Origin: Spisula solida | Lineage: Eukaryota; Mollusca; Bivalvia; Venerida; Mactridae | NCBI GenBank assembly: GCA_947247005.1 | Contig: OX365952.1 | Span: forward strand, 1,386,501 to 1,450,500 | DNA length: 64,000 nucleotides | Direction of reading: 5' to 3' | Shown: piece after piece, positions 30,959-41,759 of the stretch | Numbering within the stretch: the first letter of the stretch is position 1 | Layout of the letters: every line of letters starts with the position of its first letter | Translations under genes and position numbers: made by a program | Notes under the pieces: model-generated | What the model saw: the letters and a program-made list of their open reading frames with translations, nothing else | What the model was told of the DNA's origin: nothing | The model's database searches: none

Positions 30959-31320
30959 AGTTAAGGATAGACAATGAAGTCTGCCAATAGAGGGGTTAAT
31001 ACGGTCAGTTAAGGATTGACAATCAAGACTGCCAATAGAGGGGTTAATACGGTCAGTTAATGATAGACAATCAAGACTGCCAATAGAGGGGTTAATACGG
31101 TCAGTTAATGATAGACAATCAAGACTGCCAATAGAGGGGTTAATACGGTCAGTTAAGGATTGACAATCAAGACTGCCAATAGAGGGGTTAATACGGTCAG
31201 TTAAGGATTGACAATCAAGACAGCCAATAGAGGGGTTAATACGGTCAGTTAATGATAGACAATCAAGACTGCCAATAGAGAGTTAAAACGGTCAGTTAAG
31301 GATAGACAATCAAGACTGCC
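30956..31320. repeat. 48-bp minisatellite, 7.6 copies, between RNase H and recombinase
   Basis: Units start at 30956, 31004, 31052, 31100, 31148, 31196, 31244 and 31291; the last is partial (about 30 bp) and begins one base early. Core words GTCAGTTAAGGATAGACAAT and CTGCCAATAGAGGGGTTAAT. Units are highly similar, with a two-base GATAG/GATTG polymorphism. A TAA in each unit closes the RNase H frame. The array replaces the expected RNase H end and recombinase start. Confidence 0.95.
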
Positions 31321-31905
31321 TATTACGAGTACGATACTGAAACCATTATCTCCGCTTTACCAGCAGTTCGCGCCAATTTATATGAAAGTAATTTGTTTTC
31401 AGTAGCATATTGCCTGGCTTTCGCTGCATTTGTAAGGATTGGCGAGTTGGCAGTCAAGGGAAAAACATCAGTTTCAGATGTTATACTTATTAATGATGTC
31501 ATTCTAAATCAGAAAGAGGGCAATGTTACAACTATCATAAGGAGCTCTAAAACTGATCAGTATGGCAAGGGGTTTGTTTTGAAAATAATCGGACAGGTAG
31601 TGCAATGACGTAAGTTTTGAATTATTTAAAAGACGCCCACCTATCAGCTGTCCCCTTTTTTTGTCATTTAAATGGAAATCCGTTAACCCGTTATCAGTTC
31701 TCTTCCGTTTTAAAAGTGTTTGGTAACTTTAAAGATAGATTTTGGCAAGTTTACATCACATTCCTTCCGGATAAGGACAACAACTGCTGCTGCAATGGCA
31801 GGTTATTCTGTTGAAACCATAAAGAGATCAGTGGTATGGAGATCTGATGCATATTGGATTTACATTAAGCCTCAGTCAGTTCATAATATGCCAAGTTTAA
31901 CATAA
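31321..31905 (+). pseudogene. Ngaro-like tyrosine recombinase, C-terminal catalytic domain
   Basis: YYEYDTETIISALPAVRANL, AYCLAFAAFVRIGELAVKG, SSKTDQYGKGFVLKI, stop, then FCHLNGNPLTRYQFSSVL, then in another frame HSFRIRTTTAAAMAGYSVET and WRSDAYWIYIKP. The first Arg (VRIGE), His-x2-Arg (HSFR) and the Tyr of YIKP are the recombinase catalytic residues; it would integrate circular cDNA without an integrase. Two frame changes make it inactive, and the N-terminal part is missing. Confidence 0.82.
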
Positions 31906-32039
31906 GTGACAACCGTTCAATTATCAGGCAGTGGTATTCGTTTCACAATGTTGTGGATCTTTATGTTTCAAGTTATTGCCAATTGTCTTATAATGACATC
32001 ATTTTGTGTTGACTTGTAGTTAACAGGAACCCAGATGTT

Positions 32040-32605
32040 TTAAATCCCGTAAGAGTTTGGTGTGTGGATTCGTCAATTATTAAATAAGCGTTTACAACAG
32101 CAAGATTCAGACCGGGGTGCCAACCTTGGGCTAAAGGACATGGAAATGTGGTGGCAGGGTTAAAGCGGGATGTCTTTACTAGAAGTGGTGAGGAAACTAA
32201 AAACTTTAGAGAAATTTGGAGACGAGCCAGATTTCATTTTGCTTCATGTTGGGGGTAACGATTTAGGAAGAATTCCTCTTAAAAGGATCCGAGGTTTGGT
32301 GTACGAAATTAAAATGTTCATAAATGCTAAATTTCATGTTAAAATTATTTGGTCGGAGATTCTGGCTCGTTCGTCTTGACAATATTCTCAGAACCAGAGG
32401 GCAATGGAGTTAGCCCGCAAAAGGGTCATCAGCTATGCTGCCACAAAAGTGGTAAATTGCAATGGGTTTTATATTAAGTATCCCGAGTTACGGGAGATAG
32501 ATAAATCTTTATATAAATCAGATGGAGTTCATTTGTCTTTTCAGGGAAGTTGTTCGTTTTTGTGTCAGTTGTCGTCGGCTCGTCAGGCATTTCAAAGTTC
32601 TAACT
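32040..32605 (+). pseudogene. SGNH-hydrolase-like ORF of the Ngaro element
   Basis: VRVWCVDSSIIK (block I; the nucleophile Ser is kept but the preceding Gly is Asp), then in another frame FGDEPDFILLHVGGNDLGRI (block III G-x-N), IKMFINAKFHVKIIWSEI, a stop, and ELREIDKSLYKSDGVHLSFQ (D-x2-H block V). Ngaro elements are known to carry such a hydrolase downstream of the recombinase; its role in the element is unknown. Frameshifts and a stop break it. Confidence 0.75.
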
Positions 32606-33260
32606 GCCCTTGTTGCTTTGCATAAATATAGTCGAGTATGTAGTTTTAGTATGTGGTTCCCGTTCTTATCCAGCAATTTCGCTGTCCCAAAACACTTATT
32701 TTGGCGGTGACGACATCTTCATCGAGATCAGCGGGGTGTCGTCATATGGCCGAAAGCGATATCCAAACACAAGTATTTTTTCAGATTTTCAGTACTATTA
32801 ACTATTCAGAATAAATCACTTTGATTCTGAAAAATTCAAAATAATATTATTGGTACCTTAGCTTCTGGAGTCGGTGTTTCGTCATGGGGGTTGTACTTGG
32901 TGTCTTGTTCCCAGGGCCATTCGCGACTCAGTGCGTGGCGAGATATGGGCTTCATTTGTTCAGGTATTTGAGCTTTTTGGGGCACTGTTCAAATTTAGCC
33001 CTTTGGGGCACAGTTCAATTTTAGCCTTTGGGCTACAGTTCAAATTTAGCCTTGTGGGGCTTATATACTGTTGTATAATAATATATAATTTGGTGACCTG
33101 TGGGGTATGCCTTTTGGGGCATTCGCGGATTGCTGTCAAAGGTCGCCCTTATCGACAATTTGTCCGGTGTCCTGTTAACCTATTTGGGTTAGCAAGAGGA
33201 GTTCGGAAACCACGCCCATTATTCCATACTTTAAGATGTAAACATTTAAGAAGCCACTAA
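32606..33260 (+). mobile_element. probable Ngaro 3' region with 25-26-bp repeats
   Basis: No recognised protein. Three consecutive 25-26-bp copies of TTTGGGGCACAGTTCAATTT-type sequence lie at 32976-33051. A 128-codon frame (32874-33260) covers them and is probably non-coding terminal sequence. The split direct repeats expected of Ngaro ends were not found by eye. Confidence 0.45.
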
Positions 33261-33356
33261 AATGCTGTAATAAATGAATCTGGTAATTTAATTGTTGCTG
33301 TTGCTATTTCATTTGATTGAATTATGTGTGTCAAATGACTTGGTATTCATTGTTTA

Positions 33357-33755
33357 TTGGATGTGGGGCAGCGAAGTTCCACAGGTAACTGTATCACTGA
33401 TAGAGTAAAAGAATCTTTTTTTATAAAATTTATGTTATCTTTTCTAGAAAGGTCGATTTGTACTAAAGTTGTCAGATTTTTATGGTATCAAAAAACAAGA
33501 TTTGGCTTTCGATATCATCATGAAGTAATTACATTCATAGACAACATGTTTAGAACTACCTCCGTGCAAAATCCCATCGCAATTGATCTACTAGTTAAAA
33601 AGTTATATCATGAAATGTATATACCACGGTGTCCAGTCAGTTACCGAGGTGCATTTAATAGAAACGACAATGCTATTCTGAACAAGAAAACAAAAAGTGA
33701 TTTCACGCCCTATGGGTTTATTTTCCTATTTCTGGACGGAATTTTCAGATATTGA
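33357..33755 (+). CDS. unrecognised 132-codon ORF
   Basis: The longest clean plus-strand frame in the window outside identified repeats: FIKFMLSFLERSICTKVVRF, LWYQKTRFGFRYHHEVITFI, DNMFRTTSVQNPIAIDLLVK, KLYHEMYIPRCPVSYRGAFN. Composition (aromatic and basic, few low-complexity runs) looks protein-like, with no signal peptide or known domain. It lies between the Ngaro remnant and the 173-bp array, so it may be a host exon, a relic or chance. Confidence 0.3.
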   Translation: MDVGQRSSTGNCITDRVKESFFIKFMLSFLERSICTKVVRFLWYQKTRFGFRYHHEVITFIDNMFRTTSVQNPIAIDLLVKKLYHEMYIPRCPVSYRGAFNRNDNAILNKKTKSDFTPYGFIFLFLDGIFRY

Positions 33756-33904
33756 TATCAAATTAAAGACCTAGTTTCTGATTATGTAAACATATTTAAA
33801 ATTACACCAGTATTAATGAAATGTTTAGTAAAAAGAAACCGCACCTCAGTGACTGTGTGGTCAATTTCCTGTGTTATAAACCTTTCTAAGATATTATAAA
33901 TTTT

Positions 33905-35229
33905 ATAAAAACAAGACTGCGTTCAATAAACGCTTATGCCCCCATGGAAGCCTTGCCCATAAAAAGCTAAGTCAATCAGGGGCCATAATTCTGTAATAAT
34001 GTTGGATAGTGTTACATGGCTTTGATAATGTAAGGGGCTTATGATAGTAAACAAGTATGCCAAGTTTTAAGGCAACGCCATGATGGACATGATGTAATTT
34101 GTAAAACGAAACCAGGAATTTGACCCTTCAATAAGTATAAGTCCAAAATTAAGTCAAGGTGAAGGTCAAAATGGGGTCAGGTAATACAGGCGTGTGGAGA
34201 GTGTTCATATACAACATCCATGCAAGTATGAAAGCTTTGTAGCAAGCCATAAAGATGCTAGAAGAAACGGTCAATTTGGGTTAACCAAGAATTTAGCCCT
34301 TCAATAAGTCTAAGTCCAAAATTAGGTCAAGGTGAAGGTCAAAATGAGGTTAGGTGATACAGGCGTGTGGAGAGCGTTCATATACAACATCCATGCAAGT
34401 ATGGAAGCTTTGTAGCAAGCCATAATAATGCTAGAAGAAACTGTCAATTTGGGTTAACCAAGAATTTGGCCCTCCAATAAGACTAAGTCCAAATTAGGTC
34501 AAGGTGAAGGTCGAAATGGCGTCAAATGATACAGGCGTGTGGAGAGTGTTCATATACAACATCCATGCAAGTATGAAAGCTTTGTAGCAAGCCATAAAGA
34601 TGCTAGAAGAAACGGTCAATTTGGGTTAACCAAGAATTTAGCCCTTCAATAAGTCTAAGTCCAAAATTAGGTCAAGGTGAAGGTCAAAATGATGTTAGGT
34701 GATACAGGCGTGTGGAGAGCGTTCATATACAACATCCATGCAAGTATGGAAGCTTTGAAGCAAGCCATAATAATCCTAGAAGAAACGGTCAATTTGGGTT
34801 AACCAGGAATTTGACCCTTCAATAAGTCTAAGTCCAAAATTAAGTCAAGGTGAAGGTCAAAATGGGGTCAGGTAATACAGGCGTGTGGAGAGTGTTCATA
34901 TACAACATCCATGCAAGTATGAAAGCTTTGTAGCAAGCCATAAAGATGCTAGAAGAAACGGTCAATTTGGGTTAACCAAGAATTTAGCCCTTCAATAAGT
35001 CTAAGTCCAAAATTAGGTCAAGGTGAAGGTCAAAATGAGGTTAGGTGATACAGGCGTGTGGAGAGCGTTCATATACAACATCCATGCAAGTATGGAAGCT
35101 TTGTAGCAAGCCATAATAATGCTAGAAGAAACTGTCAATTTGGGTTAACCAGGACGGACGGACGGACGGACGGACGGACGGACAGGTGAATCACTATATG
35201 CCTCCCCATCTATCGATAGGGGGGCATAA
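33905..35229 (-). repeat. 173-bp tandem array with alternating unit types
   Basis: Minus-strand copy of the family headed TATGCCCCCCTATCGATAG (35.2 kb side) with a seven-fold GGAC tract at 35155-35183. CGTGTGGAGA marks units at 34191, 34364, 34535, 34709, 34882 and 35055 (steps 173, 171, 174, 173, 173). Units alternate: type A has AGAGTGTTCATA with CAAGTATGAAAGC; type B has AGAGCGTTCATA with CAAGTATGGAAGC; order A-B-A-B-A-B. Ends near 33905 with AAGACTGCGTTCAATAAACG. Confidence 0.93.
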
Positions 35230-37064
35230 AAATTATTTTCTTTATTAATGATAGTTACCTGCGCGAAGTTCATGGATGATAGCTCAATATTTTGCAATAG
35301 CTTTAGATTAGTAGCATTCATTCTGGACATCGAGTGAGCAATCGTCCACGTGCTTGTTGTTCAGCAGCCTTTTTGTCCTCTGGTCTCCCAATAATAAATC
35401 GTTTGGGCAAATTGAGAGCACAGATCGTGAAGCTATGAATTCTGCGACAGCCATTTGAAGGCAAATTGACCTTAATGTATAAGCATCAAAACTTTGTGGT
35501 AACAACAGTATAAAGTTTGTAGTGCAATGTTTAAGATAAATCTGATATGTCAATTTCTGTTTTTGGCTTAGATTGAATACTTGTCTTGACAACGATGCAA
35601 CTGTGTTATTCTGATATCAATTTCATTATAAGACCATTTGGACCGATGGATGTCTACACGCATTCCTGTCGACGCTCAATTTAGAAGAAGTTCGCTATGG
35701 TACTTCCGACGACGTCTATTGTTGAAACAAACTGAACAGTACATACGTTTGTATAATTGCATCCTATGTCAGCAACCAGGAAATGATGTATAATGGTTCG
35801 AAAGTCGGTAGACATTTTATATCAAATGCAAGTAATTACAATGCAGGTCGTATTTAAATATCAAATATAAGAGATTTGTTAGAACTGAAATTTCAGTCTA
35901 CAAGTATTATAATGCTCTTCTATTCCCACACCTTTAACTTGAAACATGGCTTGAAACTGTTCCGTATCAATGTGAGATTATGGTCATACTACCTGTGATA
36001 AAATTATTATTCACATGCCAACTCCAACTACAATGTATTGTCATTAGCCATTCTATACGATATCCTATACGACATTTCGCAAATGTTTTTTTCGAAATGG
36101 TCTTTTCGAGTGTCTGTCTCCGACAATAAATTGTGGTTGTCGTGTAACAGTTAAATCCCGTTTTACTTCGGTTCGTGAGTATCAGTAAATGTCGTAGGTG
36201 TTTTTTGTATTTGACATGGATTAATAGACAATTCCTGATTTGAGACAGAATGTGTGATACTTGACATTATGTGATCAACTTGACATGACGTGATCAACTT
36301 GACACAAGAGATAAGTGTATAAAAACCACAATGGTCCTGACAGATAGTTCCAGGATTCCATATAATGGCTATTAATAGAGACAAAGTCTTGCGAAAAAGC
36401 AAAAGTGACCCTTTAAATAGCTCCTTTTAATTTAAAGTTTAAGCTGGTTTGACGAAGCTTTATTTGCCAACTTCGCATTTTAAGTGAACACTTACATTAA
36501 CCCCTGTTAGGTATTTTTGCGACGTTTCAATAATTTTATATTGGCTTCGACAAATACGATAAATATTATAAGTATATTTACTGGAATGCTTTTGGATTAA
36601 CTATCCGCCGAATATGACAGAACAAATGATTTGCTGACGAACGGAGTAAAACTGAAAATAAAGAATAATATATTCTTAATATCACATGCAATAAATTAAA
36701 TACTATACACACACTGGTACGTATTATAGCCATACAGAAGCGCAGACAGAGCCTAGCCACCGACACAAGAGTCAATCACAGAACGTCCCATTCGTATTGC
36801 CCAAAAGTGATACTAGTTAAAAGAAAACCTATAAACTGACTCCTACAATGAAGTAATAATGAATGAATTTTGCAATTAGCATACTACCATTACTACCATA
36901 AAGAATGGTAACTGCAAATAATAACTTTACAGAAGTAAAGTCTGGGGAGCACCTGCTGTAGCGATAAATATTCAATCTTACATTATACATGAGAAACACG
37001 TTTAAACTTACCATTAAATATTTTGAAAACAAAATCAAATGATTTATTTACAAACCTAATGTAC
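35230..37064. other. no gene or repeat recognised
   Basis: AT-rich. The minus-strand frames at 35308-35592, 36163-36402, 36578-36775 and 36829-37038 show no known domain. GTGATCAACTTGACAT repeats twice around 36270-36300. Confidence 0.4.
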
Positions 37065-37160
37065 ATAATTAGTAAGTAAGTAAAATTTTTATTTTACGAG
37101 GCTAACATATTTACAATAATGCAATCTTCCATATGGGCCTCAACATATATACATAAATAC
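37065..37160 (-). mobile_element. probable non-LTR retrotransposon 3' tail
   Basis: Minus strand: GTTGAGGCCCATATGGAAGA ... TAGCCTCGTAAAATAAAAAT, ending in TTACTTACTTACTA. A transcript-like end followed by a short TTAC microsatellite is a common LINE 3' end. No coding part was identified upstream on that strand (37.16-37.8 kb). Confidence 0.4.
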
Positions 37161-37816
37161 ACAGATAGGCACATTGCATAAAAGACAAGTTTACAAATGT
37201 TAATAAAACATATTAATTACAAAGATAATAGTAAGACAGCACTATATTGAACACAGTATATGATTTATGAAAACAAACATTTTATCATTTACATTTGCAA
37301 ATAGTAAATTGGCATGATAGAAATTGGTATAATTATATTGTACTCAAAATATATTCAACGTTAAGAGTACACACATCTCTTAACATGTTTTGTGGAGAAT
37401 TGGCCAATTCTATGTGAACATAGCACGCATAAAAGGCATTAGTTTCTTAAATATTCTCATAAAATCAGAGCGCTGTCTAATAATTGATTCGGGTACAATT
37501 AGCCTGGTACTTGGTGTATCCATAATTTATTTTCCAAGTGTTGCTCTAGTTTCATTTCATTTAGTGTCGCAGTCCATAACATTTTAAATGCATGTTGATG
37601 AAACGCAATGGTGATTTTTACAGCGCGAGGACCAACAAACAAATAACTTGACAATATGTTTCCACCGAATACGTATCTTATATATGATAGGATTTCCGAC
37701 CTAGTGGTCAAATTTGACATTTTCGGTTTATTTCTGTTTATTAAAATTCGTTCTTTTAGGAATGATTCAAAACTTATTTCATGCAATTCTGACAAGTACA
37801 AGTGGGTTTATGTTAT

Positions 37817-38095
37817 AGTTAGAACATATTAAGTAAATTTTAATGATTAAAAAGGGCGGAGCGAGCGAAGCGAGTCCTTTTTAGTCATTAAAATTTACTT
37901 AATATGTTCTAACTAACTTAGAATATAACATTCTGCATTCTGATTGGCCGATAGAAATTAGCGCCAACGCATGACGTCAATTCTGTTAAGAAAAATTTTA
38001 ATGATTAAATTTTCATTTAACCGCGAAAATGTGCCTTTTTGATTGGCTCATAATGTAGGTTATATTTTAGTCTGAGTTAGAACATAACAAGTACT
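37817..38095 (+). repeat. hairpin-bearing element (GTTAGAACATA family), copy 1
   Basis: 39-bp arms at 37817-37855 and 37876-37914 with one mismatch around a 20-bp loop containing AGCGAGCGAAGCGAG. Arms start AGTTAGAACATATTAAG. The following 180 bp (TTCTGATTGGCCGATAGAAA, ATGACGTCAATTCTG, TGGCTCATAATGTAGG) ends with another GAGTTAGAACATAACA at about 38075. A reversed relative lies at 54335-54589. Confidence 0.85.
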
Positions 38096-38099
38096 TCAG

Positions 38100-39870
38100 C
38101 GATAAATAATTTTAGTGACGTCGCGTTGTTGCATTTCAGCGTTGAATTTATCATACATTAAATTCTACATATCAACGCTACAATGAGTTTTTTAACCATC
38201 ACATATGACTTTTCGTGTCATAAATTTACTGTAATAACAATGATTAAACAATTTGTTGGAAATATGCAACAAAAGGAAAACTAGTTTTTAAAATGCGTAA
38301 AACTATGACGTGTATACATCAATTTCAATTTTCAAAGTTCAACTCATCTGGTATTCGCAAATCAGCTACTCAAAACTTGCGCACAATAATACCTATTGCG
38401 TCAAATTTAACACACATACGGTATAAAAGTCGCATCTTGCAGATCAAAGACGCCGCGTAGCCGTAATGCTTTTGAATTTGCAGGATCTTAGACACATGTT
38501 CACATACGTCCATGACGTCGGTTACACCAAGGGCGGTTTATACGATAGATGTATGTCTGCGTTAGAGTGAAATTGACAAACAACGTGTGTAATTTTGATT
38601 TTCTGTATTTTTAGATCTTAACGTGTATAAACGTTCTGATTGTTGTATAAACATGTATTGCCGACTTGTTGGAATTATAAATGTTGCATGAATCACCAGA
38701 TTTATATTCTACCTTGAATAACGTCAGCTGGTCAGTTGTTAAAATTTCTAAATTATATAGACGACTTATAAAACTTAATTGTAACAATTGTGGTAGCATA
38801 GGAACAAATTGTCAAAACTGTTCTGGTCTGGCTAGAACAAGGCACTTAGTTTTTTTTATTTAAACAGTTTTCTTTACGTCCATATCCCGTCTGCATTGTA
38901 TTTGAGCACGTTCGTAACTAGACCAACTCGTTCACAGGCAGATTAACTTGTTCTTACCGTCGTCATACGTTCTAATATCACGCGATCCTAACGACATTTA
39001 TACGTTCAGATGTACATTTAACTAGCAACTTCGCGAATGTCCATATGACCCCATATAGTGCTCGACCAGATAGAATTTCATCTCCTGTACAGTGATAATT
39101 GAGGTCCGACCTACTGCTAATAAATTCTTATAGTAGAATTCACAGTGTATGAACGAGTTAATTTCTAGTTTACAAGGTCGGGGGACCTTCCGGACCTACG
39201 CGATTCCACCACGACTCTACCACGTTCACAAAGATCCTCTCCCGATTCACCACGACCGACCCACGATTGGTCACGCTTTGGACCAATTTTAGATCGGAGT
39301 AGAAGCGGGGCTCCAGTGTGAACACACCATTATTAATACAACACATTGCTAAGCTTACATTCACTGTTGATCAGACACTGTAGGGCCTATATATTCACGA
39401 CTATTGAAAAGGAAAGCGGGGGACAAATATATACCGAATTACGCGAAATACACAATGCAAAAACACGGTGGGGAAACCACGTGACCAAAAGAGGTGCAGT
39501 GCACGATTTTCGACCCAAAACAGCGTCGACTCAGGTAGGTTTTTTCACTCTATTTTCTTTGATACGCCATTGTTTTCACTCAGATATCGTGCATAAACCC
39601 CGCGATTGAAAGCTCTTTCATTGGCTTAAATGAACTTTGTGCAATTATACTTAGTTTTATCGTAATCCTTGCCCAATCGATTCCAATTTCGCGAAATGTT
39701 TTGGTAGCGTACACTTTTGTTCGCAATGTATGCATCTAGCACAGCTACCCAGGCAAATATTCTGCCAAATGATGGATTAAATGGAAGCTTGTAAATATTC
39801 TAAGCAGTGTGTGAAATATAAAATATGCCTCTTAAGAAACTTTGGAAATATCATCATAAAAAGAGTGAAA
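38100..39870. other. no gene recognised
   Basis: Only short frames. The frame at 39346-39609 includes TCAGGTAGGT (a possible splice donor at about 39535), but no domain supports an exon. Confidence 0.4.
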
Positions 39871-39871
39871 A

Positions 39872-40515
39872 ATGAAATAAATAAAATCAATATATATTTA
39901 CATGATAAAAACAATAATTACATAATTTTTTTACTATTTATTGATTTTTTTATATTTTTTTTTATTTTTTATATATCTTTTAAAATAAACTATATTCCGG
40001 AATATTTACAATGAATTAAATAAAATCAATATATATTTACATGATAAAAACTATAATTACATAATTGTTTTACTATTTATTGATTTTTTTGTAATTTTTT
40101 TGTATTTTTTATATAGATTTTTTAAAATAAATTATATTCACGAATATTTACAATGAAATAAATAAAATCAATATATATGTACATGATCAAAACAGTAATT
40201 ACATAATTTTTTACTATTTATTGAATTTTTAAAAAAAAATTTTATAGATCTTTTAAAATAAATTATATTCCGGAATATTTACAATGAATTAAATAAAATC
40301 AATATATTTACAAGATTAAAACAATAATTACATATATTTTTACTATTTATTAATTTTTTTATTTTTTTTGTAATTTTTTTATAGATTTTTTAAAATAAAT
40401 TATATTCCGGAATATTTATAATGAATTAAATAAAATCAATATATATTAACATGATAAAAATAATAATTACATAATTTTTTTACTATTTATTTATTTTATT
40501 TTTTTACATTTTTTT
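39872..40515. repeat. AT-rich tandem array, ~137-bp units
   Basis: Units contain AATAAAATCAATATATATTTA, given as a 20-base core from 39880, plus ACATGATAAAAAC and TTCCGGAATATTTACAATGA. The CAATGA junction recurs at 40009, 40151, 40282 and 40419 (142, 131, 137 bp). Nearly pure A/T apart from CCGG and a few others. Confidence 0.85.
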
Positions 40516-40535
40516 TAAATACGTGTATTTCGTTT

Positions 40536-40707
40536 CCAAGAGGGACATTTGTTGGAAATTAGAAATGTTTCCAGAAATTTCACTTATTTTTAATCTCCTT
40601 ATGAGCAAGTGCCCATATTTTGTCCTTGATATTTTCTACGGTCAAAGTTTGCCACTTCTTTCTAATTTCTGGAAACATTTCCAATTTTAACAAAATGTCC
40701 CTCTTGG
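40536..40707. repeat. 44-bp inverted repeat overlapping an ORF
   Basis: 40536-40579 (CCAAGAGGGACATTT...TTTCCAGAAATT) is the inverse of 40664-40707 with few mismatches; 84 bp lie between. The right arm codes PSKRDILLKLEMFPEI of the minus-strand ORF, so the left arm is an inverted copy of coding sequence. Confidence 0.85.
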
Positions 40708-40858
40708 ACGGCTTCTTGTTCAACATTACGCTAGTATCTAGCTCGATACGCCAATCATGGGAGAACATTGTATTGGCCTCAGCCGTCCACGTGCGTCTAT
40801 TTCTTAGCGCCTTCCCTTTAGAGTAGCTCCTGTTCTCCTCTCTTGAGAACAGGCTCAC
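40580..40858 (-). CDS. short Myb/SANT-like ORF (possible exon)
   Basis: 92 codons: NRRTWTAEANTMFSHDWRIE, KPSKRDILLKLEMFPEIRKK, WQTLTVENIKDKIWALAHKE. The W-T-x-E ... P-S-K-x-D-I ... L-x4-V-x2-K-I pattern resembles SANT/Myb-like modules found at the ends of several multi-copy invertebrate proteins. The upstream part of such a protein is not found here, so this may be a last exon or transposon remnant. Confidence 0.45.
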   Translation of the reverse strand: MSLFSREENRSYSKGKALRNRRTWTAEANTMFSHDWRIELDTSVMLNKKPSKRDILLKLEMFPEIRKKWQTLTVENIKDKIWALAHKEIKNK

Positions 40859-41020
40859 ATCACTGCTGCACTGTAGCTTTCAAATCTTCCAGAATTGGGA
40901 AGGAGTGGGGAAATGCATGGAGGGAGTGTGGCCTGGACGAGAAGTACGGGTCATTCACTCCCTCCGACAATCGGAAGCATTTCGTGACGTTTGTATTGAC
41001 GAGAACAACTTTCAAAACAA

Positions 41021-41522
41021 ATGAAGCACACCACCTGGATGGAACGTACCATGTACGACTTATCTAGTAGCGGTCAGATATCCATAGCAATGCACCAAGT
41101 GCGTAAGGAGCTACAGTTTTCTCCTAGGAAGCGGCCAGCTTCAGCAGTAGGTGAACAGTCTGCAGCAGACAGTGATGATACTATAAGCTTGAAACCGACA
41201 CCGTTAAAGAAAAAATGTATGAGAACGGAAACTGTCTCGAGGTGTCCGGGTACACCCTCATAAATCTGGATCGCCCATGTCGCCTATGTACACTGAGTAC
41301 ATTGCGACACCATTGAAACCTTGTGACACCGAACAAACCTCGTCCAAGGATGATATGGAGGCTAGCACCTCACGCAGCCTCGGTTTACCTGTTTCGCCTC
41401 GTGGCGATAGTGACAATACAGATGTTAGTGACAATACAGATGATAGTGACAATACAGATGATAGTGACACTACAGATGATAGTGACGTCACATTACAGAT
41501 GTTCCGTCTTGGTATATATTAA
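41021..41522 (+). CDS. low-complexity acidic/basic ORF pair, unrecognised
   Basis: Frame 41021-41263 (QVRKELQFSPRKRPASAVGE; LKPTPLKKKCMRTE) is followed, one frame over, by 41277-41522 (DTEQTSSKDDMEASTSRSLG; repeats of SDNTDD). The style is of a disordered nuclear protein, and the two parts could be joined by splicing or broken by a frameshift. 41405-41494 consists of five 18-bp units coding SDNTDD-like hexapeptides. Confidence 0.35.
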
Positions 41523-41746
41523 TTTTGTACTATTTTATCAATGCGATAATCACGACGTGGCTGGTGGGTGATACATCATTTTGTACTATTTTATCAATGC
41601 GATAATCACGACGTGGCTGGTGGGTGATACATCATTTTGTACTATTTTATCAATGCGATAATCACGACGTGGCTGGTTGGTGATACATCATTTTGTACTA
41701 TTTTATCAATGCGATAATCACGACGTGGCTGGTGGGTGATACATCA
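41523..41746. repeat. 56-bp tandem array, four units
   Basis: TTTTGTACTATTTTATCAAT starts at 41523, 41579, 41635 and 41691, exact 56-bp steps, then a partial unit at 41747. Copies are nearly identical (one GGTGGG/GGTTGG change). Begins right after the acidic ORF. Confidence 0.95.
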
Positions 41747-41759
41747 TTTTGTTTTATCT

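Noticed and set aside
30956..31320. 48-bp repeats as a possible CRISPR array
   Set aside because: Contiguous identical units without spacers inside a retrotransposon remnant; a minisatellite.
37499..37801. 100-codon minus-strand frame upstream of a LINE-like tail
   Set aside because: Could be an element remnant, but no reverse transcriptase, endonuclease or zinc-knuckle pattern is visible.
39346..39609. Possible 5' exon with CAG|GTAGGT donor
   Set aside because: No domain, no partner exon, and random occurrence of a donor-like site is common.
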